Source: JAJFUB01 sp964622325 (GTDB taxonomy: Bacteria; Armatimonadota; Zipacnadia; Zipacnadales; UBA11051). From it: 17,838 nt of DNA. Location of the stretch: positions 1 through 17,838 of the forward strand of contig CAZUOJ010000075.1 in NCBI GenBank assembly GCA_964622325.1, written 5' to 3'. Below the pieces are notes generated by a model. It made no database searches and had not been told where the DNA came from. It worked only from the letters and a program-made list of their open reading frames with translations. Positions 7,724 to 15,455 of this stretch are shown piece by piece; position 1 is the stretch's first letter, and each line of letters starts with the position of its first letter. The position numbers and the translations under genes were made by a program.

Positions 7724-7729
7724 CGCAAA

Positions 7730-8350
7730 ATGGCTCTGCAACGCCGTTTTATAGTATTTGATGGTGTGGAGGGCTGCGGCAAGAGCACGCAGGCGCGGCT
7801 ATTAGCGGAGGCCCTGGAAAAGGAGGGCTATCAAGTCGTGCTCACGCTGGAGCCCGGGGGGACAGCCATCGGCGAGGCGATACGGCATTGTCTGCTCAAT
7901 CCCGCGTTTGCCGAAATGCATGAGCTGACAGAGGCCTTTTTGTTCTGTGCGGATCGTGCTCAACATGTGTTGCAAGTCATCCGGCCAGCGCTGGAGGCAG
8001 GGCATATCGTTATCAGCGATCGCTATGCTTCATCTACGATTGTGTATCAAGGCTTTGCCGGCGGCCTGGATCCCCAAATACTGGAAACATTGAACAACAT
8101 TGCCACAGGCGGCTTGCAGCCCGATCTGCTTATTATTCTGGATCTGGATCCTCTCGTTGGCCTGCGCCGCAAGCGGGGCGAATTGCCGGATCGCTTTGAA
8201 CAAAAATCGCTGGATTTTCATTTGCGCGTGCGTGAAGGCTTTCTGGAATATGCCCGCTTGATGGGCGCCCGCGCCGCCATTGTCGATGCGGATCGCAAGC
8301 CTTCTTTAGTGGCGCAAGATATTCGCGAAATTGTGCTGGAAACAACATAA
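7730..8350 (+). CDS. tmk: Thymidylate kinase
   Basis: A 206-aa cytoplasmic kinase converting dTMP to dTDP with ATP for DNA synthesis. The P-loop is FDGVEGCGKST (10-20), with the acidic residue E14 and no Arg. The dTMP-binding DRY motif is at 97-99. The lid carries RRKRGELPDRFE, rich in Arg; an acidic P-loop residue with an Arg-containing lid is the E. coli-type arrangement. Length is normal. The usual TREPGGT motif reads TLEPGGT here, with Leu at position 40 in place of Arg. The ATG at 7730 was chosen for its GAAGG site and because it gives the family's usual short N-terminus; starts at 7703 or 7715 would add basic residues. It follows the R3H ATPase gene on the same strand and lies one gene before holB. 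Confidence 0.95.
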   Translation: MALQRRFIVFDGVEGCGKSTQARLLAEALEKEGYQVVLTLEPGGTAIGEAIRHCLLNPAFAEMHELTEAFLFCADRAQHVLQVIRPALEAGHIVISDRYASSTIVYQGFAGGLDPQILETLNNIATGGLQPDLLIILDLDPLVGLRRKRGELPDRFEQKSLDFHLRVREGFLEYARLMGARAAIVDADRKPSLVAQDIREIVLETT

Positions 8351-8464
8351 CAAATAGCTCTTGGAGCATTCGTAAAATTTGTTTTAATGTTTAATTTATG
8401 AGGAAAAACGTCTGTTTAAAGTGGCCCCTTTACTTTAATAGAAGCTTTGGGGGAAAGGACAGCC

Positions 8465-10636
8465 ATGTTCTCTATCGATTCTGTCGTGCTTCCGACTTCA
8501 GGGGAAAAAATTGGGCTGGAATTGCCGCCGCGTTTGCAGGCGCTGCGCGAACACGCTTTGGCTTGCCAGCAGTTGCCGCCGCCCTCCATTCCGGAGATCA
8601 TTATGGCCGATGCCCACGCCTGGCAGCTTCATACGGAGTCAGAGAATTGGCTGCTGTGGCGGGCACGGCGCTGTGCCGCGCGCTTAGCGGCAATGCCTTT
8701 TGACATGGAGCCAGGCGAACTGCTTCCCGGCAAGCCTCGCTTTCGTGAGCCTGAAGAGTCAGAACAGGCGGCTTTGCAAGAGGCGCAGCGCCTATTGAGC
8801 ACAATGCCGCCTTATCCCGGAGGCGATGCAGGCCACTTCCAGCCAGATTACGAGAAGCTGTTTCGTGTGGGCGTGCGGGGAATACAAGAGGAAATTGGCC
8901 AGCATTTGCAGCGCTTGAATTTAACGGCAGAACAGCGGGCATTCTATCACGCCTGTCAGATTGTGATGGACGCCTTTTCGGATTTTATCGCCCGCTGCGG
9001 CCAAGAATGCCTGGCCATGGCGGAAAAAGATGCCGAAGGCGCTGCGGAATGGCGTGAAGCGGCGCGCATCTGCCAACATATAGCCACGGAGCCGCCACGG
9101 ACATTTCGCGAGGCATTGCAGTTAATGTTTCTGACAATAATTGCTTTATGGTTTGGGGAAGATCATTCTCTCACATGTCCGGGGCGCGTAGATCAAACAT
9201 TGTGGCCATTTTATCAGGCGGATCGGCAAGCTGGACGGATCACGCCGCAAAAGGCTCTGGAGCTCCTGTGCTGCCTGTATATACAACTGAATCGGATTCT
9301 CTGGCCAGGCTCGGCTGTCGCTGTAATGATAGGGGGACGCAATCGCTACGGCCAGCCCGTAGCGAATGAATTAACATATCTGGCTCTGGCGGCGCGCTGG
9401 GCGACAAGGCTCGTGTATCCAACTGTGGGCTTGGCCTGGAACGAGCATACGCCGCCAGAATTAATGGATTTTGCCTTGCAAATGCTTGCCACAGGCATTG
9501 GCGATCCCGCCTTCTTTAATGACGAATTAATCCCTGAAGCGTTGCGCGATTATGGCGTCAGTGAGGCGGATAGCTATAATTATATGAATTCCACATGTGT
9601 GGAGATAAAAATTTGTGGCGCCTCGCATATATGGGTGACAGCCCCTTATTTCAACTGTGTGCAAGGGCTTCTGGATGTTTTGCAGGAGGTGGCGGAAGGA
9701 CAAAGGCCTGCGCCAGAGGATTTTGAGGCCTTCCAGGAGGCTGTGCGGGAAAATTTGCGCGCTAAAATTGCCCACGCGGCCGCACAGCTGGACAAAGTCT
9801 GGCGCCAGCGCGCCCACACGGGCTGCTTCCCCCTGGCGAGCTGTTTTATTGCTGATTGTCTGGAAAAGGGCCAGGATTTTGATCGGGGCGGGGCACGATA
9901 TAATTGGATTGAAAATTCCTTTGTAGGGCTGGCTAATCTTGTGGACAGTCTTATTGCAGTGCGGGTGCTTGTATATGAGACGAAAAAATTGAGTCTGCCA
10001 GAATTCTGGCAAATTTTACAGGATAATTTTCAAAGCCACGAGGATATTCGGCAATATATTCTTCACAAGTTGCCCCATTATGGCAATAATCATGCGGAAG
10101 CAGATTCCCTGGCCCGCGAATGGGCCCTGTTTTTGATGGACGCCACAGAGGCGCAGCGCATCGGCGGGCATCGCTATGTGCCGGGCTTTTTTTGCTGGAT
10201 AATGCATGAACGATTGGGAGCAGAAACAGGCGCCACGCCCGATGGCCGCCTGGCTGGCTGGCCCTTAGCCGATGGCGCAGGCGGCGCCCAGGGGCGCGAA
10301 ATATGTGGCCCCACAGCCGCGATTATGTCCGCGACAGCCTGGCCGCATCGGCGGGCTCTCGGAGGCCTTGTGCTCAATGTCAAATTCCCTGCCTCCTTAT
10401 TTCGGCAGGAAACGACACGACGTGCGTTGCAGCATCTGATTGAGACATATATGCGGCGCGGCGGCTTCGAAATTCAAATCAATGTTGTAAGCCGCGAGAC
10501 GCTGCTGGCCGCACGGGCTCATCCGGAGCAATATCAGGATTTGCTCGTGCGCGTTGCAGGCTATTCGGATTATTTCGTGCATCTGTCGGACAAAATGCAA
10601 GAGGAAATTATTGCCCGTTCTGAGCACATTTTATGA
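8465..10636 (+). CDS. Glycyl-radical enzyme of the pyruvate formate-lyase superfamily, substrate unknown
   Basis: A 723-aa oxygen-sensitive radical enzyme, complete at both ends. Near the N-terminus GELLPGKP and GHFQPDYEKLFRVGVRGI match the family's opening motifs. The active-site cysteine loop reads NSTCVEI, giving C378 as the likely thiyl radical site and E380 as the probable general base. The C-terminal radical loop is RVAGYSDYFV, with G699 as the expected glycyl radical, 24 residues from the end. One active-site Cys followed by Val-Glu resembles the dehydratase/lyase branches (diol and glycerol dehydratases, CutC, HpdB) rather than true pyruvate formate-lyase, which has adjacent Cys-Cys. 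Those branches usually read GCVE, not TCVE. AAAGG at 8454-8458 lies 6 bases before the ATG. No radical-SAM activating enzyme is encoded in this window. Superfamily is certain; reaction is not. Confidence 0.87.
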   Translation: MFSIDSVVLPTSGEKIGLELPPRLQALREHALACQQLPPPSIPEIIMADAHAWQLHTESENWLLWRARRCAARLAAMPFDMEPGELLPGKPRFREPEESEQAALQEAQRLLSTMPPYPGGDAGHFQPDYEKLFRVGVRGIQEEIGQHLQRLNLTAEQRAFYHACQIVMDAFSDFIARCGQECLAMAEKDAEGAAEWREAARICQHIATEPPRTFREALQLMFLTIIALWFGEDHSLTCPGRVDQTLWPFYQADRQAGRITPQKALELLCCLYIQLNRILWPGSAVAVMIGGRNRYGQPVANELTYLALAARWATRLVYPTVGLAWNEHTPPELMDFALQMLATGIGDPAFFNDELIPEALRDYGVSEADSYNYMNSTCVEIKICGASHIWVTAPYFNCVQGLLDVLQEVAEGQRPAPEDFEAFQEAVRENLRAKIAHAAAQLDKVWRQRAHTGCFPLASCFIADCLEKGQDFDRGGARYNWIENSFVGLANLVDSLIAVRVLVYETKKLSLPEFWQILQDNFQSHEDIRQYILHKLPHYGNNHAEADSLAREWALFLMDATEAQRIGGHRYVPGFFCWIMHERLGAETGATPDGRLAGWPLADGAGGAQGREICGPTAAIMSATAWPHRRALGGLVLNVKFPASLFRQETTRRALQHLIETYMRRGGFEIQINVVSRETLLAARAHPEQYQDLLVRVAGYSDYFVHLSDKMQEEIIARSEHIL

Positions 10637-10734
10637 CATGTCTGCGCCTGAAGCTGCTTGGAAAGAGCTTTCTCCATGTCGTGGGCTTCATAATACAATA
10701 GCCAAATAATTTGGGACAGAGATGTGTTTGAGCA

Positions 10735-11916
10735 ATGTTTGCCGATGTCATTGGACATAAGGAGCCTTTGCGGCTGTTGCGGCAGGCTATTTTTTCCGAG
10801 CGCCTGCCCAATGCGTATCTTTTTGTAGGGCCTGCCAATTGCGGCAAAACATTTACAGCCTTCCAATTCGCCAAAGCGCTGAATTGCGAACGCGCCCAGA
10901 GTTTTCCTTCTTCGGAGGCTGTGGATTGCTGTGAGGCCTGCTCCAATTGTCTGCATTTCAACAGGCAATCACATCCGGATTTGCTGATTGTTCATCCCCT
11001 GCTCTCGTTGACAGGGGAAGATGAATTATACGAGCCTGCGGAAAACGAAAGCGACAGCGAGAATGCGCCGGAATTTGTGGAAATTGAAGGCGCCATGATT
11101 CGCGTTTCCCAAATCGAAGCGCTAATCGCTCACAACGCCCTGAAGCGCGTGCAGGCGCGGCGCAAAATATACATTCTCATCAGTGCCGAAACAATGAATC
11201 CGGAAGCTGCCAATCGGCTTTTGAAAACATTGGAGGAGCCTTCGCCGCACACGATTTTTATTCTCACAGCCGCCACAACGCAATCTCTGTTGCCCACAAT
11301 TATTTCCCGCTGCCAGCTCATTCATTTTAATCCTGTCCCTGCTCGCGAGGCCCTGGAACGCCTGGCCCGACATTATCCTCACATCCTCCCTGAACAAATT
11401 CAATCCCTCGTCGCGCTATCGGGCGGGCGCGTGGGCTGGGCCATTCGGATGTTAGAACATCCTGAAATGATGCAAATCCGTCAGGAGCTCTTGGATTTAT
11501 GCGCGGCTTTGCCTGGCAAGCCCATGCTGGAATGTCTGAAATGCGGAGAACGGCTGCTCAGTGCCGCCGAACGTTTGTGGCTGGCCACTGCCGAAGCGGA
11601 AATGGCGGAAAGAGTGCTCAAGGCCCGGCGCGATCGCATCTTGCGCACATGTCTGCGGGATGTGCTGGATATTTTAATTTCCTGGTTCCGCGATTTAATT
11701 GTGGCGGCCGCAGATCCCGCGTCGCCCTATATCATCAACAGCGATCGGCGGGAGGATTTGCGGCGTCTGGCGCCCCTGTATCCTATTGATGCCTGTCGCC
11801 GTGTATGCACTTATCTGGAGGATATGAAGATGCATTTGCGGCAGAATGCTAATCTTCGCCTGGCGGCAGAGATTATGGCGCTGCGAATGATTTCGGCCTC
11901 CCCCCGCGCGGCTTGA
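10735..11916 (+). CDS. holB: DNA polymerase III delta-prime subunit (clamp loader)
   Basis: A 393-aa subunit of the clamp loader that places the beta clamp on DNA. A P-loop-like GPANCGKT is at 32-39. The zinc motif is C51 with C66-x2-C69-x2-C72. The sequence SRC at 191-193, typical of delta-prime and gamma/tau, follows a conserved NRLLKTLEEP helix. GGRVGWAI marks the third AAA subdomain. The protein is longer than the E. coli subunit (334 aa), partly because an acidic insertion at about 92-119 separates the zinc module from the IRVSQI strand. A TGA in frame two codons upstream (10729-10731) rules out an earlier start, although no clear ribosome site is visible. gamma/tau (dnaX) is an alternative, but the length and lack of a C-terminal extension favour delta-prime. 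Confidence 0.85.
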   Translation: MFADVIGHKEPLRLLRQAIFSERLPNAYLFVGPANCGKTFTAFQFAKALNCERAQSFPSSEAVDCCEACSNCLHFNRQSHPDLLIVHPLLSLTGEDELYEPAENESDSENAPEFVEIEGAMIRVSQIEALIAHNALKRVQARRKIYILISAETMNPEAANRLLKTLEEPSPHTIFILTAATTQSLLPTIISRCQLIHFNPVPAREALERLARHYPHILPEQIQSLVALSGGRVGWAIRMLEHPEMMQIRQELLDLCAALPGKPMLECLKCGERLLSAAERLWLATAEAEMAERVLKARRDRILRTCLRDVLDILISWFRDLIVAAADPASPYIINSDRREDLRRLAPLYPIDACRRVCTYLEDMKMHLRQNANLRLAAEIMALRMISASPRAA

Positions 11917-12085
11917 TTGCGCCTTTACAAAAAGCGGGCCGTGTGCAAGCTGTGAGAAGGCCTTTTGGGGCCTGAGAAACATCTTTGCCGCTTATTGGGA
12001 AAACATAAAACATACGGAATAAAAATTTCTTCCGCCCGAAAGCGTCCTGTTCCTGCCCCCGCCGTTCTTTGTCTCAGAATTGAGC

Positions 12086-13186
12086 TTAGCGAACGAGAAT
12101 ATCAGGGCGCGGCAATATCTGGCCCAAATATTCCACTTCCAGCATTGGCCATTCATAAGCGGGCGTGATAATTTCGGGCCCCTTCTGTGTGGCAATTATC
12201 GTGTCTTCGGATTTTGTGCCTGTAATGGAGGGATTCCAGGCGAAGGCTTGATTCTCCAAAACGAATTCCTGCAGCTGGGGCGTAGCTTTGTAATCCCGGC
12301 CGGCATAGCCTGTAGCGCCGCCTTGATGATGCAGACGCCATTCCTCGGGATAGCCTGTGTCGGCGTACATTTGTTGGGCTTTAGCAAAAATTTCTGCCAC
12401 GCACGCTCCTGGCTTTGTTTCCAGATTGAAACAGGCATCCACGAGCGTGACCGCCTGATGTTTGCGCTGCAGCTCTGGGGGCACAGCGCCGAAATGCACG
12501 ATACGCGTGGCGGAAGCCTGCAGGCCATGGCGACGAACTGAGGCGACAAGCATGACATAGCGCTGCAGCACTTTCGCCGTAGGAAGCGGATGCCGATAGC
12601 GGGCAATACGCTCATCGGCAGCAATTAAAATTACATTGGGCGCAATGTTTAGCGCTTTTAGCTTGCCCGTTAGCAGCGCCGCGATTTCATGTTCTGTCTG
12701 GCCTGGCTGCACTTCCAAAGCTGTTTCAGTGAGGCAACGAGAGACATCGGCGCCCAGGGCGCGATAACGCTCAATTTCTGACGGCAGCAGGCTCCAGCGC
12801 AAGCGCGCCAGCTGCGCGCCGCAATCCCGGGCGCCGGGCAGCCAGGAGCCATCGGCGCCTATGGGGCTGCGCGCCACGCTTTTTATCAGCCCATTAAGAT
12901 TTTCCTTATGCCATTCATCCTGAATGATGGCAAACGGCAGCCCGACTAATTCTTCCTCCGCTAAACGGCCCGCCTCAATATTGTCCGTCACAACATATTG
13001 CATCTGTGGCGTTATCACACAAGAGGCCACGCCGCGTTCGGAAGCTAAGGCCACGACAGCATCGCCTCCGGCTGTGATCCAGGCAAAATTTGTCGCTCCC
13101 CCCAGCACAATGGATTGCAGGCCCTCTTCCGCCATAAAACGCCGCACGCGTTCTAATTTCAGCGCAACTTCCTCTGCGCGTTCCAT
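12086..13186 (-). CDS. M24 (aminopeptidase P/creatinase fold) protein with degenerate metal site
   Basis: A 366-aa protein with an N-terminal creatinase-like domain (1-130) and a C-terminal pita-bread domain. Active M24 peptidases bind two metals through Asp, Asp, His, Glu, Glu. Aligning by motif, the first Asp corresponds to V214, the second to S225 (in QASATR, where peptidases have D-x-TR), and the first Glu to N318 (in AWNPS, where peptidases have EPG). Only H287 in LHHQGG and E327 in KSEDT remain. It is therefore unlikely to be a dinuclear metallopeptidase. Creatinase, a metal-free relative using a catalytic His, is a precedent, but its substrate should not be assumed. AGGAGG precedes the ATG at normal distance. 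It is the last gene of the minus-strand block, 64 bases after the 4Fe-4S protein. Confidence 0.82.
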   Translation of the reverse strand: MERAEEVALKLERVRRFMAEEGLQSIVLGGATNFAWITAGGDAVVALASERGVASCVITPQMQYVVTDNIEAGRLAEEELVGLPFAIIQDEWHKENLNGLIKSVARSPIGADGSWLPGARDCGAQLARLRWSLLPSEIERYRALGADVSRCLTETALEVQPGQTEHEIAALLTGKLKALNIAPNVILIAADERIARYRHPLPTAKVLQRYVMLVASVRRHGLQASATRIVHFGAVPPELQRKHQAVTLVDACFNLETKPGACVAEIFAKAQQMYADTGYPEEWRLHHQGGATGYAGRDYKATPQLQEFVLENQAFAWNPSITGTKSEDTIIATQKGPEIITPAYEWPMLEVEYLGQILPRPDILVR

Positions 13187-13250
13187 TGTTGCCCCTCCTG
13201 ACTAGAAACGAATGTCGCTTGTTTCGGCCGGCATATCCGTTTTCCAATCA

Positions 13251-14240
13251 TCAGCGCGCCAGCTTCCAGGGCTTTCGGAGGCGAAAAGGCCTGTGGAATT
13301 TGTTGCTGAGCTTCCCCTGTTGCTCCAGATGGATAAAACAGGCGCGCTGGCAGCCGCGGGCGCCGCAAATTGCGCTCGGATGATGATAGCTTTCCCAGGC
13401 ATTGCGGCAATACGGCAGCTCTTGACGAATCATTCGCCAGACATCGCCCACATAGGACAGCATTTTTTCGCGTTCGGGCCCCGGCGGCATTTGCAATAAT
13501 TGATCGATTTTCTCTGCCAATTCCGCCGACATAAAAGGATTGTATTCCTTCGTGCCGGCCTGATATACAGCTGTGCATTTCAGCTCATCGAGCTTGCCCC
13601 AGACGAGCTTTTGCCCAGCTACTTCTACTTCTACGAACTCCTCGGCGCTGATGGCGCCCGCCGGGCATTCTTTCACACACAGCTTGCAGCGATCGCACAA
13701 TGTCCCGGGCTTCATTAGTGGATCCGGCTGTAGCGGCGCATCCGTCAGAATAAAAGCAAAACGCTGTCGAGGGCCAAATTGGGGCGTTAAGAAAATTTTG
13801 CTCCAGCCAATTTCTCCCATGCCGCAGATATAGGCAGCGATGCGAAAATGCATGAACACATCTGGCTGGGGCAGCCCCTCCGCTACAGCCTCCCCAGCGC
13901 CGCAGCCCAGCCGTACGGCTGTATTCTGAAACAACACAGCCTCATAGCCGGCATCTTCAATCAGACTGCCTAATTGGCGCAATGTAAAGGGCGCGAAGAC
14001 ATCATTGATATTGGCATAGCCCATTGACGGCAGCCCAGCAAACCATGTGCCTTCCTCTATCCCCCGATACAGGCCCCGATGCACGCGAAAGGCTAATCCG
14101 ATAATGGATTGGGCCTCCGGGAAGATGTAACGCGGATCACATTGCTTGGGCGCGCCCGCAAAACGATCCAGGGAGCCAATGCCTACAGCATCCGCACCCC
14201 AGCGAAGCGCCCAATCCTTGATCATCTGTGCTGTTAACAT
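13251..14240 (-). CDS. 4Fe-4S protein related to epoxyqueuosine reductase (QueG-like)
   Basis: A 329-aa iron-sulfur protein. A ferredoxin-type motif C182-x2-C185-x2-C188-x3-C192-P (in LCDRCKLCVKECP) would hold one [4Fe-4S] cluster. A second Cys group, C278, C292, C297 and C301, lies near the C-terminus and could ligate another. The middle part (MGEIGWSKIFLTPQFGPRQR, then ILTDAPL) matches the QueG/reductive-dehalogenase-like core, where QueG has GLGWIGKN, a PEFG segment and TDLPL. The DTAPV segment holding the catalytic Asp of QueG is absent; the corresponding region reads MHFRIAAY. The C-terminal HEAT-like extension of many QueG proteins is missing too. So it is probably not the queuosine enzyme, and whether it binds a corrinoid is unknown. 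GAGG lies 7 bases before the ATG, inside the end of galK, with a gap of 9 bases between the genes. Confidence 0.78.
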   Translation of the reverse strand: MLTAQMIKDWALRWGADAVGIGSLDRFAGAPKQCDPRYIFPEAQSIIGLAFRVHRGLYRGIEEGTWFAGLPSMGYANINDVFAPFTLRQLGSLIEDAGYEAVLFQNTAVRLGCGAGEAVAEGLPQPDVFMHFRIAAYICGMGEIGWSKIFLTPQFGPRQRFAFILTDAPLQPDPLMKPGTLCDRCKLCVKECPAGAISAEEFVEVEVAGQKLVWGKLDELKCTAVYQAGTKEYNPFMSAELAEKIDQLLQMPPGPEREKMLSYVGDVWRMIRQELPYCRNAWESYHHPSAICGARGCQRACFIHLEQQGKLSNKFHRPFRLRKPWKLAR

Positions 14241-14249
14241 CGCTCTGCC

Positions 14250-15437
14250 TCAAGAGGAAACAATCGTGGCCCCAGCCGCCGCCTGCACAGCAAAAATGCG
14301 GGGCTGCAGGCCTGTTTTCTTTTGATAGGCTTCCCCCACTTTTTCCGCAAAGGAGTCTGCTGCTTCGGGGCGCACAGCGGCCATCGCGCAGCCCCCAAAG
14401 CCAGCCCCGACCATCCGCGCCCCTAGACAGCCAGATTGCTCCAGCGCCGCCTCACACATGATGTCTAATTCCGCGCAGCTCACTTCGTAATCATCGCGCA
14501 AGCTGGCATGCGAAGCCTGTAATAGCTGCCCAAAGCGCTCCCAATCCCCTCGTTTCATGGCTTCCACAGCCTCCAGCACACGCGCATTTTCATTCAATAC
14601 ATGGCGGCTGCGCCGATACAGAATTTCATCCAGCTTGTTTTTGGCTGCTTCCAGCATTTCTGCCGTCACAGCGCGTAAAGACTCCTGCCCAAAAAAGCGA
14701 GCGGCGGCTTCACATTGCGCGCGGCGCTCATTATAAGCCGACGCTGCCAGCGTGCGCGGCTTGCCTGTGTCCAGCACAAAAAAGACAGGCGCATCGCCTG
14801 CCAGAGGCACAGCTTGTGTTTCCAGTGTGGCGCAATCTAATAATAACGCATGCCCCTCTTCCGCCAAAGCGACTGTAAATTGATCCATTATCCCACATTG
14901 CACGCCCACAAATTCATTTTCGGCCCGTTGACATAGCAACGCTAATTCTCGGCGGGGCAATTCACGCTTCGCTAAATCCAAGAAAGCGAGGGCAGCTGCC
15001 ACTTCTAAAGCCGCCGAAGAAGAAACGCCCGCCCCTAGAGGCAGATTCCCTACAATCAGCATATCTGCGCCTTCCACAGGAACATAGGGCGCGCCCAGCA
15101 CCCATACGATACCCCGAATGTAATTAACCCATAAACGCTTGCTATCGCGCCGCAAATCCCAGGGCTCAAATATATCCTGTTCTTGCAGCGCCTCTGTCCA
15201 TACGCGCACACGATGCTTGGCAGGCGCTGCGGCGATGATTGTATAGCGATTAATAGCTATCGGCAACACAAAGCCGCCATTGTAATCTGTGTGTTCGCCC
15301 AGCAAATTAAGCCTTCCCGGCGCCTGCACAATTACAGCGTTTTCTAAAGAACGATCAAAACGCGCTCCAAATAAATGTGGCAAACGCGACAATATTTCTT
15401 CCCGGGAAGGCGGCTGCGCCTTGTCTTGCGCTAACAT
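14250..15437 (-). CDS. galK: Galactokinase (GHMP kinase)
   Basis: A 395-aa cytoplasmic kinase that phosphorylates galactose at C1 with ATP, the entry step of the Leloir pathway. Near the N-terminus is the galactokinase signature GRLNLLGEHTDYNGG, with catalytic R42. The GHMP phosphate-binding motif LPLGAGVSSSAA is at about 132-143, the catalytic base D185 lies in GIMDQF, and the third motif is GARMVGAGFGGCA. All expected catalytic residues are present. A GTG three codons upstream (15446) is in frame, but it sits one base from the only ribosome site, GGAG; the ATG at 15437 is 8 bases away and was chosen. galT and galE are not in the window. It follows the methyltransferase gene by 18 bases and precedes the 4Fe-4S gene by 9, so co-transcription is very likely. 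Confidence 0.93.
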   Translation of the reverse strand: MLAQDKAQPPSREEILSRLPHLFGARFDRSLENAVIVQAPGRLNLLGEHTDYNGGFVLPIAINRYTIIAAAPAKHRVRVWTEALQEQDIFEPWDLRRDSKRLWVNYIRGIVWVLGAPYVPVEGADMLIVGNLPLGAGVSSSAALEVAAALAFLDLAKRELPRRELALLCQRAENEFVGVQCGIMDQFTVALAEEGHALLLDCATLETQAVPLAGDAPVFFVLDTGKPRTLAASAYNERRAQCEAAARFFGQESLRAVTAEMLEAAKNKLDEILYRRSRHVLNENARVLEAVEAMKRGDWERFGQLLQASHASLRDDYEVSCAELDIMCEAALEQSGCLGARMVGAGFGGCAMAAVRPEAADSFAEKVGEAYQKKTGLQPRIFAVQAAAGATIVSS

Positions 15438-15445
15438 CGCTGACA

Positions 15446-15449
15446 CTCC
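15446..15449 (-). promoter_or_regulatory. Ribosome binding site fixing the galactokinase start
   Basis: On the minus strand GGAG is followed by 8 bases and then ATG at 15437. It lies within the 18-base gap after the methyltransferase stop codon and excludes the in-frame GTG at 15446. Confidence 0.6.
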
Positions 15450-15455
15450 AAAATG

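Noticed and set aside
11932..11993. Possible bidirectional terminator in the convergent gap (AAGCGG/CCGCTT enclosing AGGCC/GGCCT)
   Set aside because: A terminator is expected between convergent genes, but the outer stem closes 50 bases and the inner stem is only five pairs without a T-run, so no single element can be supported.
12080..12541. Open frame of about 150 codons on the plus strand opposite the M24-like gene
   Set aside because: Antisense to a clear family member, and its translation resembles no protein family; a shadow frame.
8016..13696. Three copies of the octamer GCGATCGC (8016-8023, 11630-11637, 13689-13696), the cyanobacterial HIP1 sequence
   Set aside because: Three copies exceed random expectation but are far below HIP1-rich cyanobacterial density, and all lie inside coding regions where codon choice can explain them.
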